Notes: a model not told the origin generated them from the sequence alone. 64,000 nt of DNA from JANOBD01 sp031411495 (GCA_031411495.1 JANOBD010000175.1:202029-266028), one strand, 5' to 3'; positions 26,118 to 35,448 are shown, counted from the first letter of the stretch. Translations and numbers: made by a program.

Positions 26118-27314
26118 ATGCGATCCGCCCACCTCTTTTCCATCACCTTGGCCGTGCTGAGCATTGCGCTGCCGGCGCGGGCGGACGACTCCAGGCCGAC
26201 ATCCAACCCAGAGGTGCAAGCTGTGACGACCGAACGCGTAAAGCTCGATTCCCCCAACGGCGACTTTTCATTCGTCTTTGAAAAGCCGGCAAGCTGGATG
26301 GTGGCCGATCTTCCGCCGGAAGCGACGGCCGACACCGACTTCACCGACCCGATGAAGTTCGCACCAGTATGCCTGGTGGTCGATCCGAGCAAGCAGGACA
26401 CACGGCCGCCGATGTTCATGATCGCGGCACGTCCGGCGCTGCCGGATGGTTCGGTGGCGCAATGGCTCGAAGCGATCTGCGAAAACCAGAAGCTCAAGCA
26501 CAGCGAGATCTCCCGCGCCCAGTTCGGCGACTCGCCGGCCGTCTATTGCCAGGCCCAGATGACGACCAACGACGAAGCGCGCATGGTGGTCGTCCTCCTC
26601 GAAGACGGCGGACGGCTGATCAACCTCGCCTTCATGACGCCGCCCGGTGACTGGGACGCCAACGGCGAGATGCTCAACACGTTCCTCAACTCCCTCCGCA
26701 TCACCAACGGCAAGGGCCCGACCGTGCCGGTGATGCCGGACGAAGCACAGAAGCCATCCGGTAGCGATCTCGCGCTCGCGGATGACACCGCGACGCTCAG
26801 CCAGGACAACCCGATCAACGCCAACCTGCTGCAGCGCGGCGTCGGCTTCGTGCCCAACATTGTGAAGAAGGACGATGCTTCCAAAACCGCCACGCTCGCC
26901 TGCGGCGCGGTCCAGGGCATGATCGACGTCCCCTACGGCTGGCATGCCATCGACGACGGCCGGCGCGTGCTGATCTTTGATCCGCAGAATCTCACCCAGA
27001 TCAACTGCGCCATGATCTCGCGCGACGGTGCCTCCGACCTCGAGCTCCTCGAACAGACACTTGAGGGCCTGCAGCAGGAGTCACCCGGCTTTGACTCCAA
27101 GATCGATGAGATCGACGGCGCGCAGGTGCTGATGATCCGCGACGTGGTGATCGACGGCGAAAAGACCCAGCAGGCTTACCTGCTCGCCGCTGCCGCCGAC
27201 CCGAAATACGCGATCAAGATTCGCGTCTCCAGCACCGGCGACATGAATCACGTCGTGCGGTCGATCAACGTCGGCGAGCAGATCAAAAGGTCGCTTCGCC
27301 ATGGACCGAAGTGA
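26118..27314 (+). CDS. Exported protein of unknown function with two similar halves
   Basis: A protein of 398 residues with a signal peptide (MRSAHLFSITLAVLSIALPARA). Each half, about residues 30-200 and 245-390, has the shape of a PsbP/DcrB-like domain: a beta strand pair (FSFVFEKPASWMVADLP; later GMIDVPYGWHAIDDGRRVLI), then a helix-strand pattern. I know no characterised relative. The ATG at 26118 follows GGAG at a good distance; nine upstream codons are discarded. Probably periplasmic. Confidence 0.72.
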   Translation: MRSAHLFSITLAVLSIALPARADDSRPTSNPEVQAVTTERVKLDSPNGDFSFVFEKPASWMVADLPPEATADTDFTDPMKFAPVCLVVDPSKQDTRPPMFMIAARPALPDGSVAQWLEAICENQKLKHSEISRAQFGDSPAVYCQAQMTTNDEARMVVVLLEDGGRLINLAFMTPPGDWDANGEMLNTFLNSLRITNGKGPTVPVMPDEAQKPSGSDLALADDTATLSQDNPINANLLQRGVGFVPNIVKKDDASKTATLACGAVQGMIDVPYGWHAIDDGRRVLIFDPQNLTQINCAMISRDGASDLELLEQTLEGLQQESPGFDSKIDEIDGAQVLMIRDVVIDGEKTQQAYLLAAAADPKYAIKIRVSSTGDMNHVVRSINVGEQIKRSLRHGPK

Positions 27315-27595
27315 CTCATCGAACGCCCATGCATCAACTCGATCTCGTTTCCGGTATGCCGATTGCACAGCGTTTTTTTCAAAACGGGAGATTTTGAGAG
27401 ATTTCGGGAGATCGCTCTGTCGTCATTCGTGCGGACCTGGATATCAAAGAACCTGGCTCAGCATTCACTTTCGGCGCTGCGCGAAATCGTCATTTTGCGC
27501 AGCGCGCACGGCCAACGCATCTACCGGAAAGCAAATGCAGCACAGGCATTGTGGACGACGAACGCCTATCCATTTGTGACGCGAGTGCCCCCGCT

Positions 27596-28498
27596 TCAGC
27601 TCTTCCGATCCACCACGAACCGCGCGATCGCCGAGAGGATTGAACTCTCGCCGACCGATTCCAGCGCGCCCAATGCTTTCTCGACCTCGCTGCTGGCCAG
27701 TGCGACGCTCGCCTCGACGCCCAGCAGGCGCGGATAGGTGTTCTTGCCGGCGTCGCCGTCTTTCCCGGTCGCCTTACCCATCTCTTCGGCCGTCGCGGTT
27801 TCGTCCAGCACATCGTCCATGATCTGAAACGCGAGCCCGACATGCTGGCCGTACCGCGTCGCGGCATCAAGCTGATCGGGATTCGCATCGGCGGCAATCG
27901 CGCCCAGTCGGCAGGCGCAGGTGAGCAATGCGCCGGTCTTCATCGCGTGAAGGCGCTGGATATCGCCCAGCGCGAGCCGGACGTTTTCGCTCTCCAGGTC
28001 CATCACCTGCCCGCCCACCATGCCCTGTGCGCCGGAGGCGAACGCGAGTTCGCGGACGAGCTTGCCAACATGGCGGTCTTCGGCCGAGCCGAGCTGTTCG
28101 AACGCGAGCGTGGTCATCGCGTCACCGGAGAGGATCGCCAGCGCTTCGCCGAAGACCTTGTGGTTCGTCGGTTTACCGCGGCGGAAATCGTCATCGTCCA
28201 TCGCCGGCAGATCGTCGTGGATGAGGCTGAAGGTGTGGATCAACTCGATCGCGGCCGCGGCGCAGAGCGCGGAGCGGTTGGGCGCGGCCGCGCAGGCGAT
28301 CGCGGCGTGCCACTCGAGGACGAGCGCCGGGCGCATCCGCTTGCCGCCGGCAAAGAGGCTGTAGGCGATGGCTTCTCGAAGCCGCTGCGGCGTCGCGGGT
28401 AACGTGTGCAGGATGGCCGTGAGGAAAGCGTCGCACTCGTTGCCACGGCGCGCCAGCACGTCCAGAACCTGCGACTTGCCCAATTCGGATGAAGGCAT
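27596..28498 (-). CDS. Polyprenyl (farnesyl/geranylgeranyl) diphosphate synthase
   Basis: A protein of 300 residues of the all-alpha trans-prenyl synthase family. FAGGKRMRPALVL is the substrate Lys/Arg motif. LIHDDLPAMDDDDFRRGKPT holds the first aspartate-rich motif (about residues 94-103), and FQIMDDVLDETATAEEMGKA the second, which bind Mg2+ and diphosphate. The product is a C15 or C20 diphosphate that feeds quinone or glycan-carrier synthesis. The start at 28498 gives a standard length; the 68 codons upstream overlap the phosphatase gene frame and lack conservation. Confidence 0.93.
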   Translation of the reverse strand: MPSSELGKSQVLDVLARRGNECDAFLTAILHTLPATPQRLREAIAYSLFAGGKRMRPALVLEWHAAIACAAAPNRSALCAAAAIELIHTFSLIHDDLPAMDDDDFRRGKPTNHKVFGEALAILSGDAMTTLAFEQLGSAEDRHVGKLVRELAFASGAQGMVGGQVMDLESENVRLALGDIQRLHAMKTGALLTCACRLGAIAADANPDQLDAATRYGQHVGLAFQIMDDVLDETATAEEMGKATGKDGDAGKNTYPRLLGVEASVALASSEVEKALGALESVGESSILSAIARFVVDRKS

Positions 28499-28601
28499 GA
28501 TGACGATGCTAACTCCTTGCTCCCGGATATGTGCTGCGGGTGCCGGCGACCGGGCCGCAAGCGATTCTTGGCTCGTTTCAGAACGTTCGCCTTCTTTCAT
28601 T

Positions 28602-29114
28602 TCAATTGAAACGACTGAAAGCCGTCGGGTCGCTGATCCACCGAAATTGCGCATTGCCGATGCCTCCATGAAACGGGGCATCCAGCGGATGGTCAAACCC
28701 ATTGGCCAGCTGCGCCAGATATGCGATCGGCGAGCCGTGGCTTACCACGATCACCCGGCCGCTCACCCGACCGAGGAACGCCTTCATCCGTGCCGCGAAA
28801 TCGGCCGTCGATTCCGCTTCGAAGATCTGGCCGTCGATTTCCGCGCGTGGCCCGAACTCGCGGATGCCCTCATCGGTGACGAACGAGACGCCGATCCGCT
28901 CGGCGATCAGCTGCGCCGTCTGCATCGCGCGCAGGTACGGGCTCACCCTGCACTCGAATCCCTCCAGCGGCAGCGCAGCCAGTCGGTCGGCGAGTTCGCG
29001 CGTCTGCTCGACGCCGCACGGGGAGAGGGCACTGTTCGGGTCGGTCGAGCGGTCGATGTTCGCCAGGCTCTCTCCGTGACGGATCAGGATCAGGTCGGTG
29101 AGCGGGGGCTTCAT
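28602..29114 (-). CDS. Histidine phosphatase (phosphoglycerate mutase-like) family protein
   Basis: A protein of 170 residues starting MKPPLTDLILIRHGESLANI, where R12-H13-G14 is the phospho-histidine motif. The second catalytic His is H126 in VVSHGSP. SPYLRAMQTAQLIAERIG is the usual substrate-proximal segment. It hydrolyses small phosphomonoesters or phosphoproteins; the exact substrate is unknown. The start overlaps the stop of xseB (ATGA), so both are translated from one message. Confidence 0.88.
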   Translation of the reverse strand: MKPPLTDLILIRHGESLANIDRSTDPNSALSPCGVEQTRELADRLAALPLEGFECRVSPYLRAMQTAQLIAERIGVSFVTDEGIREFGPRAEIDGQIFEAESTADFAARMKAFLGRVSGRVIVVSHGSPIAYLAQLANGFDHPLDAPFHGGIGNAQFRWISDPTAFSRFN

Positions 29115-29371
29115 ACTTCTTCTTCCCCGGCCTCGAGCGGCTCGGTCGAGAGCTTTCCCGCCGCGCCCTGCGAGATGAGCTGGATCTTCTTCTCCGCTTC
29201 TCCGAGCACGCCGCGGCACCACTGGAGCAGGAAAGTTCCGCGCTCGTACTTCACCAGCGACTCTTCGAGCCCGATCTGGTCTCCCTCCATCGCTCCCAGG
29301 ATCGATTCGAGTTCGGCCACCGCCAGCTCGAAACTCTGCGGCACGGATTGAACGGTCGTTTTCTTGGCCAT
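29111..29371 (-). CDS. xseB: Exodeoxyribonuclease VII small subunit
   Basis: An 86-residue acidic coiled-coil protein. SFELAVAELESILGAMEG followed by GLEESLVKYERGTFLLQWCR is the XseB signature. In exonuclease VII, several XseB chains bundle with XseA to degrade single-stranded DNA. No xseA is in the window. The frame continues upstream for about 190 codons, but without homology, so the ATG at 29371 is used. The stop overlaps the start of the phosphatase gene. Confidence 0.9.
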   Translation of the reverse strand: MAKKTTVQSVPQSFELAVAELESILGAMEGDQIGLEESLVKYERGTFLLQWCRGVLGEAEKKIQLISQGAAGKLSTEPLEAGEEEV

Positions 29372-30118
29372 GTGAAGCTCGATGATACGCGCGATCGCGA
29401 GCCCCTTCACGTTGGCGCATCGGATGATTCGATCGGTTACGCGAATCCCCAGCGCTCGCGCGCTTCGCGTCGACGCATGCCGGCGGTCGTCGTTTGCGGC
29501 GGAACAATTCTGTTCCGAAATCACGTCGCTGCGCATTTCCGGTTGTCCAATATCGAGGTCGCGAACGCGCCGCGCTCCGAGGGCTGATACTGACGCCCGA
29601 AATCCGTCGGCATGCGCGTCCAACCGCGTTGTTTGAGAAGGGTTGCATTCTCTTGCATTTCGTCGCATCGGGACGCATCCCGCGAAAAACGAACTGGTCC
29701 GCAAACCCTTCTCTCCGCTGGCGATCCGGCGAATCGGCCGAGCCAGACACCGCGTTGTGGCCTGCATTGATGCAAGGGTCATCTGCCGTTGCATCGGGCC
29801 GGAGAAGGATTGGATTGCTGACGGAAAGTGGTCCATCACCCCTACTCGTCGCGCTGCGCTTTTTCGCGGAAGAGCGCAGCGGGCCGGCCCGCGATTTCGA
29901 TATCGCGTCGATGTCGTTGGGAGCGACCGGGAAACCACGTCAGATGCCGGCGATACGCCTGGGAAAATCAGCGGAGGCTAGACCGGGGATCCGGCGCGGC
30001 GCCGCAGGTGAGCGTTGCTTACCCTCCCAGCGGAGATGTGACTGGAGTACAGGTGAGCCGTCTTCCCGGTGCGCTTCATGCGCGCCGGCTGCGTCAATTC
30101 GGTGATGTGCGATCCCGC
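29372..30118. other. 747-bp gene-free region with palindromes and TTGCAT repeats
   Basis: No reading frame here has protein-like composition, and I recognise no RNA family. It holds a palindrome at 29500-29517 (CGGAACA, ATTC, TGTTCCG); four TTGCAT/ATGCAA sites (29643, 29653, 29770, 29789), one in the palindrome TGCATTGATGCA at 29763-29774; and a 9-bp-stem hairpin at 29852-29881 (CGCTGCGCT/AGCGCAGCG). It separates xseB from the GT4 gene; both are on the minus strand. Confidence 0.5.
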
Positions 30119-31180
30119 TCAATCCAACTGCAACAATTCCCGATATTGCTCGATCACCGGCCCCCAGGCGAAGCGGCTCTGGACTTCGTGCCTCGCCCGC
30201 GCCACCAGTGCGTTACGCAACGCCGGCTCGTTCATGATCTGGGTGATGGCGCCGGCGATTTCGTCCGGCCGGCCGTAAGGGACCAGCAGGCCGTTCTGCT
30301 CGGCCGAGACGACGTCGCGGATACCGTCCACATCGGTGCCGATCACCGGGACGCCGGCGGCCATCGCTTCGATCAGCACCAGGCCGAACCCTTCGGATTG
30401 CGACGGCAGCACGAGTACGTCCATCTGCCCGTACGCGTCGCGCGCGTCGCGGATCGCGCCGTGCATGGTGACGCGCTCGAGCAGGCCGCGCTCCTTGATC
30501 ACCTGCTCGATGGCGCTGCGCATCGCGCCGTCGCCGTAGATGTCGAGGCACACGTTGAGCGGCAGGAGTGCGATCGCGGCGATCAGGTCGGGGATGCTCT
30601 TGACCGGATCGAGCCGGCCCACAAAGCCGACGCGGAAGACGCCGTCCTTGGGCGTGTGCAAAACGGAGGCAAAACTCTCGGCATCGACGGCGTTGGGGAT
30701 CACGACGATCTTCTCGCGCGGCACCCGCGCCCGCTCGACGGCGCGATTGGCGACCGACTCGGACGGGACGACGATCCGGGCGGCGGCGCGGTGGATGCGC
30801 GACTGGATCCACCAGTGCCAGCGCGGCCGCGGCTGCGTGGTCTGGATCGATTGCAGGCAGCGCACTTTTGAGAGCGACATGCACGCGCGGCTGGCGACGA
30901 AGTTCGCGTGGAGCAGAAAGCTGAAGAGCGTTTCGAACTTCCCGCCGCGGACGAGCTCGACCAATCCTCGTACGGCCGAGCGAAGTTCGGTGACGCGCTT
31001 CACGCCCAGCGAATGGACGGCGATGCCGCGCGACTTGAGATCGTCGCCGATCGGTCCCGCCGGCTTGAGCGAAACCACTTCGATCGAGGCGAACGGGGAA
31101 AGGCGGGTCGCCAGTTCACGGACCACCGTGGGAGTCCCACCGAGTTCCAGATCCGTGATGAAAAACAGCAGTCGACGCAC
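30119..31180 (-). CDS. GT4-family glycosyltransferase
   Basis: A protein of 353 residues of the GT-B fold. The N-terminal FFITDLELGGTPTVVRELAT contains the glycine-rich acceptor loop. The C-terminal half has RVGFVGRLDPVKSIPDLIAA and SQSEGFGLVLIEAMAAGVPV, the E-x7-E nucleotide-sugar motif of GT4. It probably transfers a sugar from a nucleotide donor to a cell-envelope glycan or lipid. The start codon is GTG. Transcribed alone from the minus strand. Confidence 0.93.
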   Translation of the reverse strand: MRRLLFFITDLELGGTPTVVRELATRLSPFASIEVVSLKPAGPIGDDLKSRGIAVHSLGVKRVTELRSAVRGLVELVRGGKFETLFSFLLHANFVASRACMSLSKVRCLQSIQTTQPRPRWHWWIQSRIHRAAARIVVPSESVANRAVERARVPREKIVVIPNAVDAESFASVLHTPKDGVFRVGFVGRLDPVKSIPDLIAAIALLPLNVCLDIYGDGAMRSAIEQVIKERGLLERVTMHGAIRDARDAYGQMDVLVLPSQSEGFGLVLIEAMAAGVPVIGTDVDGIRDVVSAEQNGLLVPYGRPDEIAGAITQIMNEPALRNALVARARHEVQSRFAWGPVIEQYRELLQLD

Positions 31181-31248
31181 GAGATGATGGTAACTCGACC
31201 AATCCAGTCATAAACCGGGGGTTTGTCCCTAAATGACAGATAATTAAA

Positions 31249-31989
31249 TCAGGGTTTCACTGCCGGGGCACGCGTTTTTTGCGCTGCTTTTTCGACAAGC
31301 AGCCTGAACAAACCCAAATGCTCGGCCTCCTGATGCTGCCGTTCGGGATGCCACTGGACGCCCACCCACAGCGGCATCGACGGGTCTTCGATTGCCTCGA
31401 CCACGCCATCCGGTGACGTCGCGACGACTTTCAATCCGCGGCCGATTTCGCGAATCGATTGCTTGTGGCTGGAGTTGGATCGCACGCTGCTCGTTCCCAT
31501 CGCTTTCGCGACCGCAGAGTCCTGCTCCACCTGCACATCATGCCGCGCATCCCACTCGGCGCCGAGTCGGCGATGTTCGATCTCCTGCTTCAAATCGGGA
31601 ATGAATTGGTTGAGCGATCCGCCGCGATAGACGTTCATGAGCTGCGACCCCAGACAGATGCCCAGCGTGGGGAGCCGGCGCTTCTCGACCTCGGCCATGA
31701 GCGCGCGTTCGAAGCGCTCGCGGGCCGGATCGATCGGCTTGGCCTCGGGGTGAACCGTCTCGCCCCACGGAGCGGGGTCGAGGTCGTTCCCGCCGCTGAA
31801 GACGATGCCGTCGAGTAAGTCGACCATCTGCGGGATCAGCGAGAGGTCGGACCGGTACGGCAGCATGATCGGCAACCCGCCGGCCTTTTCGACGGCTTCG
31901 CAATAGGCGTAGGGCAACATGTACTGCGGCTGGCTGTCGCGGTAGTCGGTGGTGATGCCGATCACGGGTCGTTTGGACATGGGTTTCAT
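31249..31989 (-). CDS. Gamma-glutamyl-gamma-aminobutyrate hydrolase-like (peptidase C26) class I amidotransferase
   Basis: A protein of 246 residues. LPTLGICLGSQLMNVYRGG contains the nucleophile Cys of class I glutamine amidotransferase folds, and WVGVQWHPERQHQEAEHLG holds the catalytic His and Glu. GNDLDPAPWGE is typical of the PuuD/C26 group, which cleaves gamma-glutamyl amides such as gamma-glutamyl-GABA. No other polyamine-degradation gene is nearby, so the substrate is unproven. ATG 31989 is used; ATG 31980 is equally possible. Confidence 0.9.
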   Translation of the reverse strand: MKPMSKRPVIGITTDYRDSQPQYMLPYAYCEAVEKAGGLPIMLPYRSDLSLIPQMVDLLDGIVFSGGNDLDPAPWGETVHPEAKPIDPARERFERALMAEVEKRRLPTLGICLGSQLMNVYRGGSLNQFIPDLKQEIEHRRLGAEWDARHDVQVEQDSAVAKAMGTSSVRSNSSHKQSIREIGRGLKVVATSPDGVVEAIEDPSMPLWVGVQWHPERQHQEAEHLGLFRLLVEKAAQKTRAPAVKP

Positions 31990-32006
31990 TGTAACTCGGG
32001 CTTGGG

Positions 32007-32313
32007 GGAAATTTGAACCACGAAGTCGCCAAGCCACGCAGTTGTCTTTGCGCGGCGGGTTCTGTCTGACCGTGATCTCCTACTTTGCGCACGGAGTCGC
32101 AGAGGCACGGCGCGTGCAGAACCACCCGACAGCATCGATCGCAGTTCCCTTTTCTATTTGAAGAGAAGAATCGGGAACAGCCTCACACACATCGGACTGA
32201 GAGCGCGTTCACTCCATCTCTTGTTCTCGATGACAAAACCAGCGATCGCGAAGATCCGATGCGGCCGCGCATCGACAACTTCGCGTGTTCGTGTCTTCGT
32301 GGTTCCAATTTCC
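32007..32313. repeat. 307-bp element with 19-bp terminal inverted repeats; gene-free
   Basis: The left end GGAAATTTGAACCACGAAG (32007-32025) and the inverse of the right end (32295-32313) match at 18 of 19 positions. The element fills nearly the whole 340-bp spacer between the peptidase C26 and ribBA genes. Inside are shorter inverted segments, for example GTTCCC..GGGAAC around a TTCT/AGAA core. No convincing ORF. Confidence 0.65.
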
Positions 32314-32329
32314 GGAAGTCCGAGTGACT

Positions 32330-33556
32330 TCACAGCCGATGCCCCATGCGCAATTTCTTCACGTCCAGGTACTTTTCGTTATGAGCGTTCGGCTCGGTGC
32401 GGATCGGCACTTCCTCGACCACCTGGAGGCCGAAGCCGTCGATGCCGTAGATCTTTTTGGGGTTGTTGGTCATCACGCGGAGCTTGCGCAGGCCCAGGTC
32501 GCGGAGGATCTGCACGCCGATGCCGTAGTCGCGCTTGTCGGCGGGCAGGCCGAGCTTGAGGTTGGCATCGACCGTGTCGAGGCCGCCGTCCTGAAGCTTG
32601 TAGGCGGCGAGCTTTTTCGCAAGGCCGATGCCGCGGCCTTCCTGGCGCAGGTAGACGAGCACGCCTTTGCCCTCGGCGGCGATCTTCTGCATCGCCTGGT
32701 CGAGCTGCGATCCGCAGTCGCACCGCTGGCTGCCGAAGACGTCGCCGGTGAGGCATTCGCTGTGAACGCGGATGAGGACGGGATCGTTCTGCACGATCAC
32801 TTCGCCCGTCGGCGAGAGCTCGCCGATGCCGCCCATCGTAAGTGCGAGGTGCGGCTCGGGATCGAACTGGGATTCGTACGCGTAGAGCTGGAACGTTCCC
32901 CACTTGGTCGGCAGAGGGATCGATTCGGTCCGCTTCACCAGCTGCTCGCGCTTGAGCCGGTAACTGATGAGTTCGGCGATCGTGCACATCTTCATGTTGT
33001 GCATCTTGCAGAACTCGATCAGGTCATCGCGGCGGGCCATCTCGCCGTCGGCCTTCATGATCTCGCAGATCACGGCGGCTTCCTTGAAGCCGGCCATGCG
33101 CGAGAGGTCGACGCTGCCTTCGGTCTGCCCGGCACGGACCAGCACGCCGCCGTCGCGGGCACGGAGCGGGTTGGTGTGGCCGGGGCGGAGCAGGTCGCCG
33201 GGCGTGGTGTCATCGCGGTGCAGCAGTTCGACGGCTTTGGCGCGGTCTTTGGCGCTGACGCCGGTCGTCACGCCGAACTTCGGATGCGCATCCACCGTCA
33301 CCGTGTACGCGGTGTTGAACTGTGTCGTGTTGTGCTCGACCTGCATGGGCAGGCCCAGTTCGCGGCAACGGGCGGCCGAGAGCGCGACACACATCATCCC
33401 GCGCGCGTGCTGCAGGATGAAGTTGACCGCCTCGGGCGTGCAGTTCTCGGCGGGGATGACGATGTCGCCTTCGTTTTCGCGGTCTTCATCGTCGACCAGC
33501 ACGATCATCTTGCCGGCTTTGAGTTCTTCGAGGATTTCTGGAATCGGGCTGAACAT
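32330..33556 (-). CDS. ribBA: Bifunctional 3,4-dihydroxy-2-butanone 4-phosphate synthase / GTP cyclohydrolase II
   Basis: A protein of 408 residues that starts both branches of riboflavin synthesis. The N-terminal half (to about residue 200) is RibB: MIVLVDDEDRENEGDIVIPA is the Mg2+/active-site acidic loop, and HTNPLRARDGGVLVRAGQTE holds the ribulose-phosphate site. The C-terminal half is RibA: ECLTGDVFGSQRCDCGSQL has the three zinc cysteines, and LRQEGRGIGLAKKLAAYKL binds GTP. Both halves look complete. The PDZ protein gene ends 12 bp upstream, so they form an operon. No FMN riboswitch is seen. Confidence 0.96.
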   Translation of the reverse strand: MFSPIPEILEELKAGKMIVLVDDEDRENEGDIVIPAENCTPEAVNFILQHARGMMCVALSAARCRELGLPMQVEHNTTQFNTAYTVTVDAHPKFGVTTGVSAKDRAKAVELLHRDDTTPGDLLRPGHTNPLRARDGGVLVRAGQTEGSVDLSRMAGFKEAAVICEIMKADGEMARRDDLIEFCKMHNMKMCTIAELISYRLKREQLVKRTESIPLPTKWGTFQLYAYESQFDPEPHLALTMGGIGELSPTGEVIVQNDPVLIRVHSECLTGDVFGSQRCDCGSQLDQAMQKIAAEGKGVLVYLRQEGRGIGLAKKLAAYKLQDGGLDTVDANLKLGLPADKRDYGIGVQILRDLGLRKLRVMTNNPKKIYGIDGFGLQVVEEVPIRTEPNAHNEKYLDVKKLRMGHRL

Positions 33557-33568
33557 GACCTTCCCATT

Positions 33569-34336
33569 CTATCGATTTTCCGCGTCCGCGGCAGGTTGCG
33601 TGGCGGCCGGCTCGAGCACCGGCGCGAACGTCAGGTTCCAATACGCCTTGGCACGCGGCAGGTTCGGGTTTTCGTTGGTCGGCTGGCCGTTCGCCTGCCC
33701 AACCAGTTCGATGCGGGAGGCCAGGTGAACGGTGACTTCGACCGGCTGGCCGTTACGGATGACGCGGACGAGGATCCAGTTCCCGGGATGCGTCGCCACG
33801 ATGACCTGGCGCAGGTCGCTGAAACTCTCGATCCGCTTCATTTCACCGACGCCCGGTCCACGCTGGACCTGCATTCCGACGATCGTGTCGCCCTCGCGCA
33901 GGACGCGGTACGCGTCGTAGCCGATGGTGCGGCCGCGGATGAGTGCAGGTTCCTCGAGGTTGCCCGGGCCAGTCACGCCGAGAAACCCGGAGCCGTCGCC
34001 CTCAAAACCGTGCTCGTGCGTCAGGTAGACGTGGAGCACGATCTGCCGGAGTTCCGCCAGTTGGGTCGGCGACAGCGGAAGCTTCTTGCGCACGACCTCG
34101 AGCAGCGAAGGCAGATCGTCGCGCGTCAGGAGCATCAGTTTTTCGCGGGCTGCCGATCGGATTTCGGAGTCGCCGGCGTTCAGTCGATCGAGCAGCTGAT
34201 CCAGCGGCTCATCGACGCGCGGGCCGACGATCGCACGATCGGCGTCTGGTTTTGCTGGTGGATCATCGGCGCGCGTCCACTGTATCGCGCCGGAAAGCGT
34301 TACCCCTAGAACCAGGACCATTACCTTTCGCGGCAT
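33569..34336 (-). CDS. Exported PDZ-domain-like protein of unknown function
   Basis: A protein of 255 residues with a signal peptide (MPRKVMVLVLGVTLSGA). Residues about 45-110 are helical. Residues about 115-205 resemble a PDZ domain: GSGFLGVTGPG, YRVLREGDTIVGMQVQRGPG and NWILVRVIRNGQPVEVTVHL. No protease domain is present, so it may bind a partner's tail. GTG 34342 is an alternative start. It sits 12 bp before ribBA on the same strand, with no obvious functional link. The tail has an AATQPAA motif. Confidence 0.7.
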   Translation of the reverse strand: MPRKVMVLVLGVTLSGAIQWTRADDPPAKPDADRAIVGPRVDEPLDQLLDRLNAGDSEIRSAAREKLMLLTRDDLPSLLEVVRKKLPLSPTQLAELRQIVLHVYLTHEHGFEGDGSGFLGVTGPGNLEEPALIRGRTIGYDAYRVLREGDTIVGMQVQRGPGVGEMKRIESFSDLRQVIVATHPGNWILVRVIRNGQPVEVTVHLASRIELVGQANGQPTNENPNLPRAKAYWNLTFAPVLEPAATQPAADAENR

Positions 34337-34401
34337 TCGCACGCAGACATCGTAGCCGCCTGGCCCGAGCCTGACACGCCCGCTTGGCCTAGAATCGCGG
34401 C

Positions 34402-35448
34402 ATGGAAGAGCCCGAATCGTTTGACGTCGCGATCATCGGCGCCGGCCCGATCGGAATCGAGCTGGCCGTCGCCCTCAAGCGCGAGGCGATCCGCTACGTG
34501 CACTTCGAGGCCGGCCAGGTCGGCAACACCATGATGTGGTGGGCGCCACAGACCCGCTGGTTCAGCTCCAATGACCGCATCAGCATCGCCGGCGTCCCGC
34601 TGATGACGCCCGACCAAGGCAAGGCCACGCGCGAGGTCTATCTCGCTTACCTGCGATCGGTCGTTACCCAGTTTGATCTGGACATCCGCACCTACGAACC
34701 GCTGAGAAACGTCGAGCGCGCGGGCGACGCATTTCTCGTCACCACCGAGGCACACGGAGAGAAACGCCAGACGCGCGTGAAGCGGATCATCCTCGCCACC
34801 GGCGGCACCGACCGCCCGCGCACGCTCGGCATTCCCGGCGAGGATCTGCCCCACGTATCCGCCTACTTCCAGGAGCCGCACACGTACTTCCGCAAGCGGC
34901 TCCTGGTGATCGGCGGCCGCAACAGCGCGGCGGAAGCGGCCCTGCGCTGCCATCATGCCGGCGGCCACGTCGCCCTCAGCTATCGACGCAGCGAATTACC
35001 GGCCAAGAGTATCAAGTACTGGCTCATGCCGGAGATCAGCGGGCTGATCGACGCGGGAAAGATCGAGGCCCATTTTGATACGGCTCCCGTGCGAATCACG
35101 CCGCGCGCCGTCACGCTCAAGCGCGGCGACGAGACGTTCGATGTGCCGGCCGACTTCGTGCTCAAACTGATCGGCTATGAGCAGGACAACGCGTTGCTGA
35201 AGCTCTGCGACATCGAGCTGACCGGCGAAGACCAGATTCCGCGCTTCGACCCGCAGACGATGATGTCGAACGTGCCCGGCATCTACCTCGCCGGCACGGC
35301 GGTCGGCGGGACGCAGACGCGCTACAAGATCTTCCTCGAGAACTGCCACGCCCACGTGGCGGCGATCGTCGCGCACCTCACCGGCAAGGCGCCGCCGGAC
35401 GATCTCTCGTGCGAACTGCCGCAGGCGGCGTTCCAGCCGGAGAGTTGA
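34402..35448 (+). CDS. YpdA-type FAD/NAD(P)-binding oxidoreductase
   Basis: A protein of 348 residues. DVAIIGAGPIGIELAVALKR is the FAD-binding GxGxxG fold, and LLVIGGRNSAAEAALRCHHA is the NAD(P)-binding one. NTMMWWAPQTRWFSSNDRIS and later GIYLAGTAVGGTQTRYKIF are typical of the YpdA group, a thioredoxin-reductase relative linked in Bacillota to bacillithiol disulfide reduction. No CxxC redox pair is visible. Whether a planctomycete uses it on bacillithiol is unknown. It is divergent from the PDZ/ribBA operon. Confidence 0.88.
   Translation: MEEPESFDVAIIGAGPIGIELAVALKREAIRYVHFEAGQVGNTMMWWAPQTRWFSSNDRISIAGVPLMTPDQGKATREVYLAYLRSVVTQFDLDIRTYEPLRNVERAGDAFLVTTEAHGEKRQTRVKRIILATGGTDRPRTLGIPGEDLPHVSAYFQEPHTYFRKRLLVIGGRNSAAEAALRCHHAGGHVALSYRRSELPAKSIKYWLMPEISGLIDAGKIEAHFDTAPVRITPRAVTLKRGDETFDVPADFVLKLIGYEQDNALLKLCDIELTGEDQIPRFDPQTMMSNVPGIYLAGTAVGGTQTRYKIFLENCHAHVAAIVAHLTGKAPPDDLSCELPQAAFQPES

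Noticed and set aside
29500..29517. Palindrome CGGAACA-ATTC-TGTTCCG as an SOS box
   Set aside because: Spacing and core differ from both known LexA box forms, and it is far from any start (about 130 bp).
29494..30105. 203-codon plus-strand frame in the 747-bp gap
   Set aside because: Very Arg- and Ala-rich with no hydrophobic core or motif, no ribosome binding site.
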